Positions 7,083 to 17,616 of a stretch of 41,075 nucleotides of DNA are shown here, one piece after another. This stretch comes from an uncultured Sphingopyxis sp. (GTDB lineage Bacteria; Pseudomonadota; Alphaproteobacteria; Sphingomonadales; Sphingomonadaceae): the NCBI GenBank assembly GCA_936933955.1, contig CAKZIN010000090.1, positions 1 through 41,075 on the forward strand, read 5' to 3'. The notes beneath the pieces are model-generated. The model made no database searches, was not told the DNA's origin, and saw only the letters and a program-made list of their open reading frames with translations. Position numbers and translations under genes: made by a program. Position 1 is the stretch's first letter; each line of letters starts with the position of its first letter.

Positions 7083-7117
7083 AAAGGGAGCGCCTCCGCT
7101 GTGGAGGCGCTCCCTTT
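7083..7117 (-). terminator. strong intrinsic terminator
   Basis: GGGAGCGCCTCC (7086-7097) pairs perfectly with GGAGGCGCTCCC (7103-7114) around a 5-base loop. On the minus strand the stem is followed by TTTTT, ending the small secreted-protein gene before the aldehyde dehydrogenase. The A/T flanks make it partly bidirectional. Confidence 0.9.
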
Positions 7118-7139
7118 CATTGCAAGCTATGCTGCAGGA

Positions 7140-7466
7140 TCAGCGGCGCGTGCGGGTTCGAACCGTGGTGCGGTGATGCACCTTGCCATTGCGGTCGGTC
7201 CAGCTGGTGCTGGTGCGCGTGGCGCGGTGATTGGGAGTGCGATGCGTGGTCGCGCGGGTGCTGCGACGCATCGTGCTCATCGTCGTACCGCGCTCATGCG
7301 CCTGGATGCAGTTATCGGTCACGCCGCGAGTGCATACCGGATAGGACTGGTTGCCCATATTGGTGGTGCCGGGCTGCATGTTGCCTGTGGTCTGCATGTC
7401 CTGCGCAGCGGCGGGTGCGGCAAAGCTGAGCGCCGCGATGGCAGAGGCGATGGCGATACGAAGCAT
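7140..7466 (-). CDS. small secreted basic protein, VTDNC family, paralog 1
   Basis: A 108-residue protein with a clear signal peptide (MLRIAIASAIAALSFAAPAAAQ, cleavage likely after AAA), so periplasmic or secreted. The mature part has a Met/Gln/Asn/Thr-rich segment, the motif YPVCTRGVTDNCIQAHERG with two Cys that could form a disulfide, and a Thr/Arg/His-rich basic tail. GGGAGA before the ATG is the ribosome binding site. The next upstream gene shares the motif, so the pair probably arose by duplication. No catalytic motif is seen. I know no function. Confidence 0.75.
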   Translation of the reverse strand: MLRIAIASAIAALSFAAPAAAQDMQTTGNMQPGTTNMGNQSYPVCTRGVTDNCIQAHERGTTMSTMRRSTRATTHRTPNHRATRTSTSWTDRNGKVHHRTTVRTRTRR

Positions 7467-7613
7467 GATCTATCTCCCTCGAGCGCGCTCGAACGGGCGC
7501 GGTGAGGGCAGGACAACGCGCCAGCCGCCCCGCTGTTGCACAAGGCGCCCGCCCCTCTCCTCTGCGTGATGCGCAGGGGGGGGGGGCGCGGGCCAGGTCG
7601 GATGAGCGGTCGA

Positions 7614-8048
7614 TCAGCGCCGGCGCGGACGCGCCCGGGGCGTGGCACGCCGTTCTGCCTGCACGCAATTGTCGGTCACGGTGCGCGAGCAGCGCGGGAT
7701 CGACGCCGGAGCGACCGGCGCGGCGGCGGGCGGTGGGTTGGGCACCATGGCCGGCGGCGCGGGAGGGCTCGGCGGAGGAGGCGCCGGCGGCATGCCGGCG
7801 TCGGGGGAACGCCGCTGGCCCGCAGGAGGCGACTCCGGTGACGGCATGGTCGGCGGCGCCTCTGGCGCGGGGGGCGCCTCGCTCGCGGGGGGCGTCGGGG
7901 TGTCCAGCTCGGTCGGGGGCGTCGGCGGAGTTGGGCTTGTCGGAGCGGTAGGGTTGGTTGGCGGCGGCATGGTTTCTGCTGCGAGCGGCAGGCTCAACAC
8001 CAGCGCGCAAGCAGCACCGGCGGGCAGCCAGTAGCGGAAGTGTCTCAT
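7614..8048 (-). CDS. proline-rich secreted protein, VTDNC family, paralog 2
   Basis: A 144-residue protein starting at the ATG (8048-8046) preceded by AGGAGA; longer readings of this frame run back through the edd gene and are not real. A signal peptide (about residues 1-25, RYWLPAGAACALVLSLPLAA) is followed by some 80 residues of Pro/Thr/Ser/Ala low complexity. The C-terminal motif IPRCSRTVTDNCVQAERR matches the neighbouring gene's CTRGVTDNCIQAHER, and a basic tail follows. The proline stretch could span the envelope or peptidoglycan. Function unknown; the conserved two-Cys motif is the part to test. Confidence 0.75.
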   Translation of the reverse strand: MRHFRYWLPAGAACALVLSLPLAAETMPPPTNPTAPTSPTPPTPPTELDTPTPPASEAPPAPEAPPTMPSPESPPAGQRRSPDAGMPPAPPPPSPPAPPAMVPNPPPAAAPVAPASIPRCSRTVTDNCVQAERRATPRARPRRR

Positions 8049-8243
8049 TCGATCTCTCCTGATGGCGGCGGCACATGGGGGCGGGCCGCACGCTTTCGGA
8101 ACGAGGGCAAGGTCGAGCTTTTGCGGCGCCGTGGCCACCCCGGGTCCACTCGCCCTGCCCAACCGCAAGTGGCGACTCGCCGGGAAGCGTGGCGGAAGCG
8201 CGCTCGGTTGCGCCCGCCGGGAGCGTGGGGCACCCTCCGGCGC

Positions 8244-10151
<1,908 letters not shown>

Positions 10152-10206
10152 CGACCGCGCGGCCCTCCCGGCGAGAGGGAGCGGAGTGGCCCCCCCTTTC
10201 CCCTCA

Positions 10207-10218
10207 TGCTGCGCTGCA
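10207..10218 (+). promoter_or_regulatory. possible PhaR-like site before the thiolase
   Basis: TGCTGCGCTGCA lies 39 bases before the thiolase start. It resembles the TGC/GCA-rich sites bound by the PHB-responsive repressor PhaR in alphaproteobacteria. One weak match in GC-rich DNA is thin evidence. Confidence 0.2.
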
Positions 10219-10257
10219 CTAAGTCGCAGGGAAACAACTCTCCCGGAGCTTTCCCCC

Positions 10258-11430
10258 ATGGCCGACAACATCGTCATCCTGTCCTACGCGCGCACCCCGA
10301 TGGGGGCGATGCAGGGGGCGCTGAGCGAGGCGAGCGCGACCGACCTCGGCGCGACCGCGATCAAGGCGGCGGTGGAGCGCGCAGGCGTCGCGGGCGACGA
10401 TATCGACCGCGTCTACATGGGCTGCGTGCTTCCCGCCGGGCTCGGCCAGGCGCCCGCGCGGCAGGCGGCGATCAAGGCGGGGCTCCCCACCAGCGTCGGC
10501 GCGACCACCGTCAACAAGGTGTGCGGCTCGGGCATGCAGACGATCATCATGGCGCACGAGGCGATCGCTGCCGGGAACGCCGACGTGATCGTCGCGGGCG
10601 GCATGGAGTCGATGACCAACGCGCCTTACCTCCTCAAAAAGCACCGCTCGGGCGCGCGCATCGGGCACGACACGGCTTACGACCACATGTTCCTCGACGG
10701 GCTCGAGGACGCGTATGACGCGGGGCGCGCGATGGGGACGTTCGCGCAGGACACCGCCAACGAATATCAGCTCACCCGCGAGGAGCAGGACGCCTACTAC
10801 ATCGAGTCGCTGCGTCGTGCGCAGGCGGCGATCGACGGTGGTGGCTTTGCGAGCGAGGTGGTCCCGGTGACCATGGCCACCCGCACCGGCGAGGTGGTTG
10901 TCGATACCGATGAAGCCCCCGGCCGCGGCAAGCCCGACAAGATCCCGACGCTCAAGCCCGCCTTTGCCAAGGACGGCACCATCACCGCTGCGACCTCCAG
11001 CTCGATCAGCGATGGCGCGGCGGCGCTGGTGATCGCGCGCGAAGGTGCGGTTGCGGGCAAGCCGGTCGCGCGGATCGTCGCCACCGCCGCGCATGCGCAG
11101 GCGCCGGCCCAGTTCACCACCGCGCCTGCCGGAGCGATCACCAAGGTTCTAGAAAAGGCGGGCTGGGCGGTCGACGATGTCGACCTGTTCGAGGTCAACG
11201 AAGCCTTCGCCTGCGTCGCCATGTTCGCAATGCGCGACCTCGGCATCCCGCATGACAAGCTCAACGTCCACGGCGGCGCCACCGCGCTCGGCCACCCGAT
11301 CGGCGCTTCGGGCGCGCGCATCGTCACCACGCTGATCGGCGCACTCAAAGCGAAGGGTGGCAAGCGCGGGGTTGCGAGCCTCTGCATCGGCGGCGGCGAA
11401 GCCACCGCGGTGGCGATCGAGCTGATCTGA
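10258..11430 (+). CDS. phaA: acetyl-CoA acetyltransferase (thiolase)
   Basis: Condenses two acetyl-CoA to acetoacetyl-CoA, or the reverse, in the cytoplasm, feeding polyhydroxybutyrate synthesis or fat breakdown. The 390-residue product carries the acyl-accepting Cys89 in NKVCGSGMQ, NEAFA, the His of GGATALGHPIGASGARI, and the second active Cys in LCIGGGEA near the C terminus. The ATG at 10258 gives the normal family start MADNIVILSYARTP. The frame continues upstream but not as coding sequence. It is followed by a palindromic repeat and a convergent gene. The partner reductase is not nearby, so atoB would fit the symbol equally well. Confidence 0.9.
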   Translation: MADNIVILSYARTPMGAMQGALSEASATDLGATAIKAAVERAGVAGDDIDRVYMGCVLPAGLGQAPARQAAIKAGLPTSVGATTVNKVCGSGMQTIIMAHEAIAAGNADVIVAGGMESMTNAPYLLKKHRSGARIGHDTAYDHMFLDGLEDAYDAGRAMGTFAQDTANEYQLTREEQDAYYIESLRRAQAAIDGGGFASEVVPVTMATRTGEVVVDTDEAPGRGKPDKIPTLKPAFAKDGTITAATSSSISDGAAALVIAREGAVAGKPVARIVATAAHAQAPAQFTTAPAGAITKVLEKAGWAVDDVDLFEVNEAFACVAMFAMRDLGIPHDKLNVHGGATALGHPIGASGARIVTTLIGALKAKGGKRGVASLCIGGGEATAVAIELI

Positions 11431-11478
11431 CCTTTGGCGCTACGCGCTCCGGCGACGGCCGAGCGTTGGCGGAACGTC

Positions 11479-11557
11479 GTGCTCCTGCGAAAGCAGGAGC
11501 CCAAGCCAACATGGCTCAGCGCTTGACCTCCCTAGGCTTCTGCTTTCGCAGGAGCAC
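11479..11557. repeat. intergenic inverted repeat, 23-base arms
   Basis: The arms at 11479-11501 and 11535-11557 match at 22 of 23 bases as inverse complements. The left arm is itself a hairpin, CTCCTGC-GAAA-GCAGGAG. It sits between two convergent genes and probably ends both transcripts. Similar units are common between sphingomonad genes. Confidence 0.7.
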
Positions 11558-11565
11558 AGGGTGGA

Positions 11566-12519
11566 TCAGACCCGCGCAGCGTTGTGGAGATAACCCTCCG
11601 ACGGCTCATAATCGATCGTGTCGACATGGCCTTCGGGATCGGGGTGGATGATGATGTGCACCCCGGGAAAGGCGGCGTGGAGGCGGGCTTCGACGCGGTC
11701 CATGACCTCGTGCGCGGCAGCGACGGTCATGTCGTGTGGCAGCCACAGGTGGAGCTGAACGAAGTCGTGCGTCCCGCTGGTGCGGGTGCGCAAATGGTGG
11801 ATGCCGCGCGCTTCGGGCTCCTGCAGCGCGACCTCGATAAACGCCCTCTTGCGCTCGGTGGACCATTCCTTGTCCATCAGCTGGTCGACGACCTCGCTCG
11901 CCGCGCGCCATGCGCCCCACAGCAGCCACAGCGCGATGACCAGCCCGAACACCCCGTCAGCGCCGTTCAAGCCTGCGTAGACCTCCAACACCAGCGCGGC
12001 GATCACCGCGATGTTGAGGAACAGGTCGGAGCGATAGTGCAGACTGTCGGTGGCGATGGCGACCGACGCGGTCTGCTTCACCACCCGGCGCTGGTAGGCG
12101 AGCAGGCCGAGTGTGGTGATAATCGCCAGCAGCGACACCGCGATCCCCGCTTCGGGCGCCGCGACATTGCCGCCCTCGAGCAAACGGTTGACCGCTCGCC
12201 AGCCGAGAAACAGCGCGGAGATGCTGATCAGCACGACCTGGATCATGCCCACCAGCGCTTCCGCCTTGCCGTGGCCGAAACGGTGATCCTCGTCCGCCGG
12301 GATCGCGGCGATGCGCACGCCAACCAGCGTGATGACCGAGGCGACGAGGTCGAGCGCCGTGTCCGCAAGGCTCCCCAGCATCGCGGTCGATCCCGTGCGC
12401 CACAACGCCCACGCTTTCACCAGCCCGAGCAGCGATGCGACCGCGACGCTCAACAGCGCGGCGCGACTGGTCAGCGCGCCGCGGGTGGTGAGGTCACCGG
12501 GGGCGTGGGTCGGCGTCAC
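11566..12519 (-). CDS. cation diffusion facilitator (FieF-like metal efflux)
   Basis: Proton-driven export of a divalent metal (Zn, Fe, Cd or similar) across the inner membrane. The 317-residue protein has about six membrane segments followed by a cytoplasmic ferredoxin-like domain. The transport-site residues are visible: Asp53 and Asp57 (LADTALD) in TM2, His161 and Asp165 (HYRSD) in TM5, plus the family segment FGHGKAEAL (81-89). The C-terminal domain has His residues in the metal-sensing region (IHHLRTRTSGTHDFVQLHLW). It starts with GTG and overlaps the stop of pdxH (GTGA), so the two are coupled. Confidence 0.88.
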   Translation of the reverse strand: MTPTHAPGDLTTRGALTSRAALLSVAVASLLGLVKAWALWRTGSTAMLGSLADTALDLVASVITLVGVRIAAIPADEDHRFGHGKAEALVGMIQVVLISISALFLGWRAVNRLLEGGNVAAPEAGIAVSLLAIITTLGLLAYQRRVVKQTASVAIATDSLHYRSDLFLNIAVIAALVLEVYAGLNGADGVFGLVIALWLLWGAWRAASEVVDQLMDKEWSTERKRAFIEVALQEPEARGIHHLRTRTSGTHDFVQLHLWLPHDMTVAAAHEVMDRVEARLHAAFPGVHIIIHPDPEGHVDTIDYEPSEGYLHNAARV

Positions 12520-13136
12520 GGATAGAGCAGCCCGCTCGACCAGGGTTGCGTGGGAGAGGCACGCTCGAAACGGCGCCGCTCATGCAGGCGATGTTCGCGG
12601 TCGAGCCAGAATTCGATGGCGAGTGGCGTCACGCGCCACCCCGACCAGCGCGGAGGACGCGGTACATCCTGTCCCTCGAACCGGGCCTGCACGTCAGCGA
12701 AGCGCGCTTCGAACGTGGCGCGCGCATCGAGCGGGCGCGATTGCTCGCTCGCCCAGGCGCCGAGCTGACTGTCGCGGCTGCGGGTCGCGAAATAGGCGTC
12801 GGCTTGGGAATCGGCGACCGGCGCCACCGGGCCTTCTATGCGTATCTGACGGCGCAAGCTCTTCCAGTGAAACAGCAGCGCGACGTTGGGATTCGCGGCC
12901 AGCTCGCGGCCCTTGCGGCTGTCGAGGTTGGTGTAAAACACAAACCCCCCGCCTTCGCCTTCGTGAGGGCCGTGGCCCTTGAGCAGCACCATTCGCACCG
13001 ATGGGCGGCCTACGGCGTCCGCGGTCGCCAGCGCCATGGCGTTGCCGTCATTGATCTCACTCGCGCGCGCTTCGGCGAACCAGCGGTCGAACAGGGCAAA
13101 GGGGTCGGCGGCGTCAGCAAGCGGATCGACAGACAT
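12516..13136 (-). CDS. pdxH: pyridoxamine/pyridoxine 5'-phosphate oxidase
   Basis: FMN enzyme making pyridoxal 5'-phosphate in the cytoplasm. The 206-residue product has the family segments AMALATADAVGRPSVRMVLLKG (substrate and FMN region), FYTNLDSRKGREL, FHWKSLRRQIRIEG, WASEQSRPLD and the C-terminal RLHERRRFER. The ATG at 13136 gives the normal length; the longer open frame upstream is non-coding. The stop overlaps the efflux gene start by three bases. It is divergent from the dnaJ-like gene across 136 bases. Confidence 0.93.
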   Translation of the reverse strand: MSVDPLADAADPFALFDRWFAEARASEINDGNAMALATADAVGRPSVRMVLLKGHGPHEGEGGGFVFYTNLDSRKGRELAANPNVALLFHWKSLRRQIRIEGPVAPVADSQADAYFATRSRDSQLGAWASEQSRPLDARATFEARFADVQARFEGQDVPRPPRWSGWRVTPLAIEFWLDREHRLHERRRFERASPTQPWSSGLLYP

Positions 13137-13272
13137 AGCGCGCGCTTTAGCGACGAGCGGCGGGTGGGTCGAGCGGGGCCGCTGACCTTCTCCCTCCCCG
13201 GCATCACGGGTAGAATGTGGCTGGCAGCGCACACCATTGCCCACCACGCACCCCTGCACTAGCTAGGCGCGC

Positions 13273-14202
13273 ATGGCTTCCGACCCTTATGCGCTGCTCG
13301 GCGTACCCCGCACCGCGAGCGACGACGAGATCAAGAAGGCGTATCGCAAGCTCGCCAAGGAGCTGCACCCGGACCGCAACAAGGACAATCCTAAGGCGGC
13401 GGAGCGTTTTTCGCAGGTGACCGGCGCCTACGACCTCCTTTCCGACAAGGACAAGCGCGGCAAGTTCGACCGTGGAGAGATCGACGCCGATGGCAACCCC
13501 AGCTTCGCCGGGTTCGGCGGGGGCGGGTTTCCGGGCGGCGGGGCGCGCTATTCGACGTCGCGCGGGGGCGGCTACAATGGCGGGCCATTCGCGGGCAACG
13601 CAGGCGAAGCGGACTTCGGCGGCATCTTTGACGAACTGTTCGGCCAGGCGCGCGCCCGCCAGCGGGCGCAGACTACACCTCCGCGCAAGGGCGCCAACGT
13701 CGCCTATCGGCTGGCGGTGAGCTTCGTCGACGCCGCGCGCCTCGCGCCTCAGCGGATCACGCTGATGGACGGCTCGACGGTCGATCTAAAGCTTCCCGCG
13801 GGCGTCGATACCGGCACGCAAATGCGCCTCGCTGGGAAGGGCGAGGCGGGGACCGGGGGCAAGGGCGACGCGCTGATCACCGTCGAGATCGAGTCGCACG
13901 CCCATTTCCGCCGCGACGGCGACGACATCCGGCTCGACCTCCCCGTGACGTTGAAGGAGGCAGTTGCTGGGGCGTCGGTGCGGGTGCCGACCGTCGACGG
14001 CGCGGTGATGGTCAAGGTGCCTGCAGGCTCCTCCTCCGGCCGGGTCCTTCGGCTGAAAGGCAAAGGCTTCTCCCGCAAAGGCGGCGCGCGCGGCGACCAG
14101 CTGGTGACGATCGAGATCGACCTGCCGAAGGACGACGCGCGCCTCACCGAATTCGTCGCGGGCTGGGACGACGATCGCGACGTCCGCGCGGGGCTGGGGT
14201 GA
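13273..14202 (+). CDS. DnaJ-class co-chaperone without zinc finger (CbpA-like)
   Basis: Stimulates the ATPase of DnaK and presents substrates. The 309-residue protein has an N-terminal J domain with the HPD triad (His32-Pro33-Asp34 in KELHPDRN), a Gly/Phe-rich linker (about 78-115), and the two beta-rich C-terminal substrate-binding domains (about 130-300). It lacks the four CxxCxGxG zinc repeats of DnaJ, placing it with CbpA. The yihY-like gene begins 55 bases further on, probably in the same transcript. Confidence 0.9.
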   Translation: MASDPYALLGVPRTASDDEIKKAYRKLAKELHPDRNKDNPKAAERFSQVTGAYDLLSDKDKRGKFDRGEIDADGNPSFAGFGGGGFPGGGARYSTSRGGGYNGGPFAGNAGEADFGGIFDELFGQARARQRAQTTPPRKGANVAYRLAVSFVDAARLAPQRITLMDGSTVDLKLPAGVDTGTQMRLAGKGEAGTGGKGDALITVEIESHAHFRRDGDDIRLDLPVTLKEAVAGASVRVPTVDGAVMVKVPAGSSSGRVLRLKGKGFSRKGGARGDQLVTIEIDLPKDDARLTEFVAGWDDDRDVRAGLG

Positions 14203-14257
14203 GTTTGCATCCGATTACGCCTCCGCCCCCTGTGGCAGGGGTCACGGGGCGAACGCG

Positions 14258-15364
14258 ATGACCGCCTCGCAAATCCCGGAAGACGTCGCCACCGATCACG
14301 AGCTCGCGACGACAGTAGACATCGCCGCCACCGTCCAAGCCGAGGTGGAGGAGCTGTTCGCGCAGCGCGGACGCTCCCCCAATTCGCCCGAGGCGCGGCG
14401 CGAAACCGCGGTACGGATCGACGAGGAGCACCGTCGGCGCCGCCTCAATAAGGTGGTTGCGCGTGTCCGCCCCGGCACTCGGCCGTTCGAGGTAGCGAAG
14501 CGCGTGCTCACCGGCGCCTATTTCGACGGCTTCATCCACGCCGGCAATTTCGCCTACATGTCGCTGATCGCGCTGTTCCCATTCTTCATCACCGCCACCG
14601 CGCTGATGAGCGCGTTCGGACGCACCAGCGAAGGCGTCCATGCACTTCAGGTGGTGCTGGACACCATGCCCGACAGCGTTGCGCAGACGCTCGAAAAACC
14701 GGTGCGCGACGTGCTTGCCGGGCGCAGCGGGCTGTTCCTGTGGCTCGGTGCGGCGGTTGGATTCTGGACCGTCGGCAGCCTCATCGAAACGATACGCGAC
14801 ATCCTCCGCCGCGCCTACGGCACGGTCGCGCGGAAGAGCTTCTTCACCTACCGCCTGTATGCGATCGGCATTACCGTCGCGGCGGTGATGTTGCTGCTGG
14901 TGTCGTTCAGCTTGCAGGTGGTCACGGTCGCGCTCGACGCCGCGATCAGTCGGATCTTGCCCGACCAATTCGAAGGTTGGGGCACGCTCGCCCTGTCGCG
15001 GGGGCTGTCGGCGGGAGGGTTGTTCTTCTCGCTCTACCTAATCTTCTATTCGCTGACGCCGTCGGTCTATCGCAGTCGCCGCTATCCCAAATGGCCGGGC
15101 GCGCTGGTGACGACGCTGTGGTGGGTGGGCGTGACGCTGGCGCTGCCACCGCTGCTCGCGAGCATCCTCAACTACGATAGTACCTATGGCAGCCTCGCCG
15201 GGGTGATGGTCGCGCTGTTTTTCTTCTACCTCATCGGATTGGGCGTGGTCGTCGGGGCAGAACTCAACGCCGCGCTGGCCGAAACGCCTGAGGAAACGCA
15301 GAACCGGATCGGCCAGGGCGACGAACGCGCTCGCCAGAAGGCAACATTGGAGGGATCGAAATGA
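14258..15364 (+). CDS. YihY/BrkB-family inner membrane protein
   Basis: A 368-residue protein. A charged N-terminal cytoplasmic stretch of about 75 residues is followed by the YihY/BrkB fold with six or so membrane segments. The family landmarks are visible: YFDGFIHAGNFAYMSLIALFP, the GRSGLFLWLGAAVGFWTVGS region, and the C-terminal LAGVMVALFFFYLIGLGVVVGAELNA. The family was once annotated as RNase BN; that is wrong, and its role is poorly known. Its stop overlaps the fabI start (ATGA), so it is coupled to a lipid-synthesis gene. Confidence 0.88.
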   Translation: MTASQIPEDVATDHELATTVDIAATVQAEVEELFAQRGRSPNSPEARRETAVRIDEEHRRRRLNKVVARVRPGTRPFEVAKRVLTGAYFDGFIHAGNFAYMSLIALFPFFITATALMSAFGRTSEGVHALQVVLDTMPDSVAQTLEKPVRDVLAGRSGLFLWLGAAVGFWTVGSLIETIRDILRRAYGTVARKSFFTYRLYAIGITVAAVMLLLVSFSLQVVTVALDAAISRILPDQFEGWGTLALSRGLSAGGLFFSLYLIFYSLTPSVYRSRRYPKWPGALVTTLWWVGVTLALPPLLASILNYDSTYGSLAGVMVALFFFYLIGLGVVVGAELNAALAETPEETQNRIGQGDERARQKATLEGSK

Positions 15365-16164
15365 CCGGTTTGATGGCGGGCAAGCGCGGGCTCATCATGG
15401 GGCTCGCCAACGACCGCAGCCTTGCTTGGGGCATTGCGCAGGCGCTGGCGCGAGAGGGGGCGGAGCTCGCCTTTTCCTACCAGGGCGAGGCACTCGAAAA
15501 GCGCGTTCGCCCGCTGGGTGAGAGCCTGGGCGCAAGCATCTTTCTCGACTGCGACGTGAGCGATGCGGCCTCGCTCGACGCGACCTTCGCCGCACTCAAG
15601 GACCAGTGGGGCGAGCTCGATTTCGTCGTCCACGCGATCGGCTATTCGAACAAGAACGAGCTGCGCGGCCGCTACGTCGACACCAGCCTCGACAATTTCC
15701 TCATGACCATGAACATCAGCGCCTACAGCCTCGTCGCCGTCGCCCGGCGGGCGAGCGCCATGATGCGCGAGGGGGGAGCGATCCTGACGCTCAGCTACTA
15801 TGGCGCTGAGAAGGTCATCCCGCACTACAATGTCATGGGCGTCGCCAAGGCGGCGCTCGAGGCGAGCGTGCGCTACCTCGCCAACGACCTCGGCCCCGAC
15901 GGCATCCGCGTCAACGCGATCAGCGCGGGGCCGGTGAAGACGCTCGCGGCGAGCGGCATCGGCGATCTCCGCTACATCCTCAAATGGAACGAACTCAACG
16001 CCCCGATGCGCCGCACTGTAACGATCGAGGACGTCGGTGGCGCCGGCCTCTACCTCCTCTCGTCGTTGTCGAGCGGCGTGACCGGCGAAGTCCACCACGT
16101 CGACAATGGCTATCACGTCGTCGGCATGAAGCAGGAAGACGCCCCGGACATCGCGTTGGCGTGA
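15361..16164 (+). CDS. fabI: enoyl-[acyl-carrier-protein] reductase, NADH type
   Basis: Carries out the last reduction of fatty acid elongation in the cytoplasm. The 267-residue product is full length. It has the NAD-binding segment GLIMGLANDRSLAWGIAQAL (10-29), HAIGYSNK at 91-98, and the catalytic pair Tyr156 and Lys163 in HYNVMGVAK. The C-terminal half contains GPVKTLAASGI, the flexible loop over the inhibitor site. The start overlaps the preceding gene by four bases. The GTG of the next ORF overlaps its stop. Confidence 0.95.
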   Translation: MTGLMAGKRGLIMGLANDRSLAWGIAQALAREGAELAFSYQGEALEKRVRPLGESLGASIFLDCDVSDAASLDATFAALKDQWGELDFVVHAIGYSNKNELRGRYVDTSLDNFLMTMNISAYSLVAVARRASAMMREGGAILTLSYYGAEKVIPHYNVMGVAKAALEASVRYLANDLGPDGIRVNAISAGPVKTLAASGIGDLRYILKWNELNAPMRRTVTIEDVGGAGLYLLSSLSSGVTGEVHHVDNGYHVVGMKQEDAPDIALA

Positions 16165-16544
16165 CTGAGATGGGCACTTCCGCGCTGTCCGTCACGACGA
16201 TGGTCCTACGGAGCGCCGGGTCCGCCGCGATGATAGCCCTAACATTCGCACTCACAGCGTGCGCCCCTGCCGAGCCAGGAGCGGCCAGCAACGTCGAGCG
16301 TGTGACACTGTTGTCGGTGACCTGCGGCGACATTTGCTACCTCGACGTGCGCCGCGCGAATGGTGCGGTCGAGCAGTTGATGTGCACCGCCGACCCGTGC
16401 CTTCCTTGGTTCGAAGCGCAACAACTCCCGCCGGCGCTCGCAGGCGCGACACGCGCGGTGAGGCTAGGTACCGCCGCCCAGACCGACGCCGCCGGCACCG
16501 TCATGGAACCCGCCTTCCCCGCAATCGTGGCCTTCGTGCCATGA
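16161..16544 (+). CDS. small predicted lipoprotein
   Basis: A protein of up to 127 residues between fabI and aroC. A hydrophobic signal ending in LTAC gives a lipobox, so it is predicted to be a lipoprotein. The mature part has three further pairs of interest: TCGDICYLDV and MCTADPCLPWF, four Cys that could form two disulfides. The start is uncertain: GTG at 16161 overlaps the fabI stop, ATG at 16170 and ATG at 16200 are also possible, and the last gives the most typical lipoprotein signal. Its stop overlaps the aroC start (ATGA). Function unknown. Confidence 0.7.
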   Translation: MTEMGTSALSVTTMVLRSAGSAAMIALTFALTACAPAEPGAASNVERVTLLSVTCGDICYLDVRRANGAVEQLMCTADPCLPWFEAQQLPPALAGATRAVRLGTAAQTDAAGTVMEPAFPAIVAFVP

Positions 16545-17614
16545 GCCACAACAGCTTCGGCCACCTCTTCCGCGTCACCACCTGGGGCGAAAGTCACGGG
16601 CCAGCGATCGGCGCGGTTGTCGACGGGTGTCCGCCGGGGATCGCGCTGGCAGAGGAGGATATTCAGCCTTGGCTCGACCGGCGGCGGCCCGGCACGTCGC
16701 GCTATACGACGCAGCGGCAGGAGCCCGATGCGGTGCGCATCCTGTCGGGCGTATTCGAGGGGCGGACGACGGGGACGCCGGTCAGCCTCGTCATCGACAA
16801 TGTCGACGCACGTTCCAAAGATTATGCGAGCATCGCGGGTGCCTATCGTCCCGGCCACGCCGATTACGCATACGACGCCAAATACGGCCACCGCGACCAC
16901 CGCGGGGGCGGCCGATCGAGCGCGCGAGAGACCGCGGCGCGGGTCGCGGCTGGCGCGGTGGCTCGGCTGATCCTCCCCGGCGTGACCATCCGCGGCTGGG
17001 TCGCGGAGATCGGCGGCGATGCGATCGACCCCGCGGCGTTCGACGCGGGCGAAATCGCGCGCAACCCTTTCTGGTGTCCCGACCCAACCGCTACCGCGCG
17101 CTGGGCGGAGCGGGTCGATGCGGCACGGAAGGCGGGCTCCTCGCTCGGCGCGGTGGTCGAGGTCGAGGCACGCGGGGTGCCCGCCGGCTGGGGCGCGCCG
17201 ATCTATGCCAAGCTCGACGCCGAGATCGCGCACGCGATGATGGGCATCAACGCGGTGAAGGGGGTGGAGATCGGCGACGGTTTCGCCGCCGCGCGCCTAA
17301 CCGGTGAAGCGAATGCCGACGCGATGCGCCCCGGTGCGGACGGAGCGCCGGCGTTCGACACCAATCACGCTGGCGGCATCGCGGGGGGCATCTCGACCGG
17401 CCAACCGATCCGCGTCCGCGTCGCGTTCAAACCGACCAGCTCGATCCTCACCCCCGTCCCCAGCATCACCCGCAGCGGTGAGACCACCGAGGTGCGCACC
17501 ACCGGGCGGCACGACCCGTGTGTCGGAATCCGAGGCTTGCCCGTGGTCGAGGCCATGCTAGCCATCGTCCTCGCGGACCACCGGCTGCGCCACCGCGCCC
17601 AATGTGGAGAGTGA
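16541..17614 (+). CDS. aroC: chorismate synthase
   Basis: Makes chorismate from 5-enolpyruvylshikimate 3-phosphate using reduced FMN, the last shared step of aromatic amino acid synthesis. The 357-residue product shows the first signature around WGESHGPAIGAVVDGCP (15-31), the second around GHRDHRGGGRSSARETA (116-132), and the third near the C terminus (GRHDPCVGIRGLPVVEAM). The ATG overlaps the stop of the lipoprotein gene before it. A second lipoprotein gene begins two bases after its stop. Confidence 0.95.
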   Translation: MSHNSFGHLFRVTTWGESHGPAIGAVVDGCPPGIALAEEDIQPWLDRRRPGTSRYTTQRQEPDAVRILSGVFEGRTTGTPVSLVIDNVDARSKDYASIAGAYRPGHADYAYDAKYGHRDHRGGGRSSARETAARVAAGAVARLILPGVTIRGWVAEIGGDAIDPAAFDAGEIARNPFWCPDPTATARWAERVDAARKAGSSLGAVVEVEARGVPAGWGAPIYAKLDAEIAHAMMGINAVKGVEIGDGFAAARLTGEANADAMRPGADGAPAFDTNHAGGIAGGISTGQPIRVRVAFKPTSSILTPVPSITRSGETTEVRTTGRHDPCVGIRGLPVVEAMLAIVLADHRLRHRAQCGE

Positions 17615-17616
17615 CG

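Noticed and set aside
8040..8243. N-terminal extension of edd
   Set aside because: The added residues are Arg/Gly/Pro-rich and have no counterpart in Edd; the ATG at 8244 matches the family N terminus.
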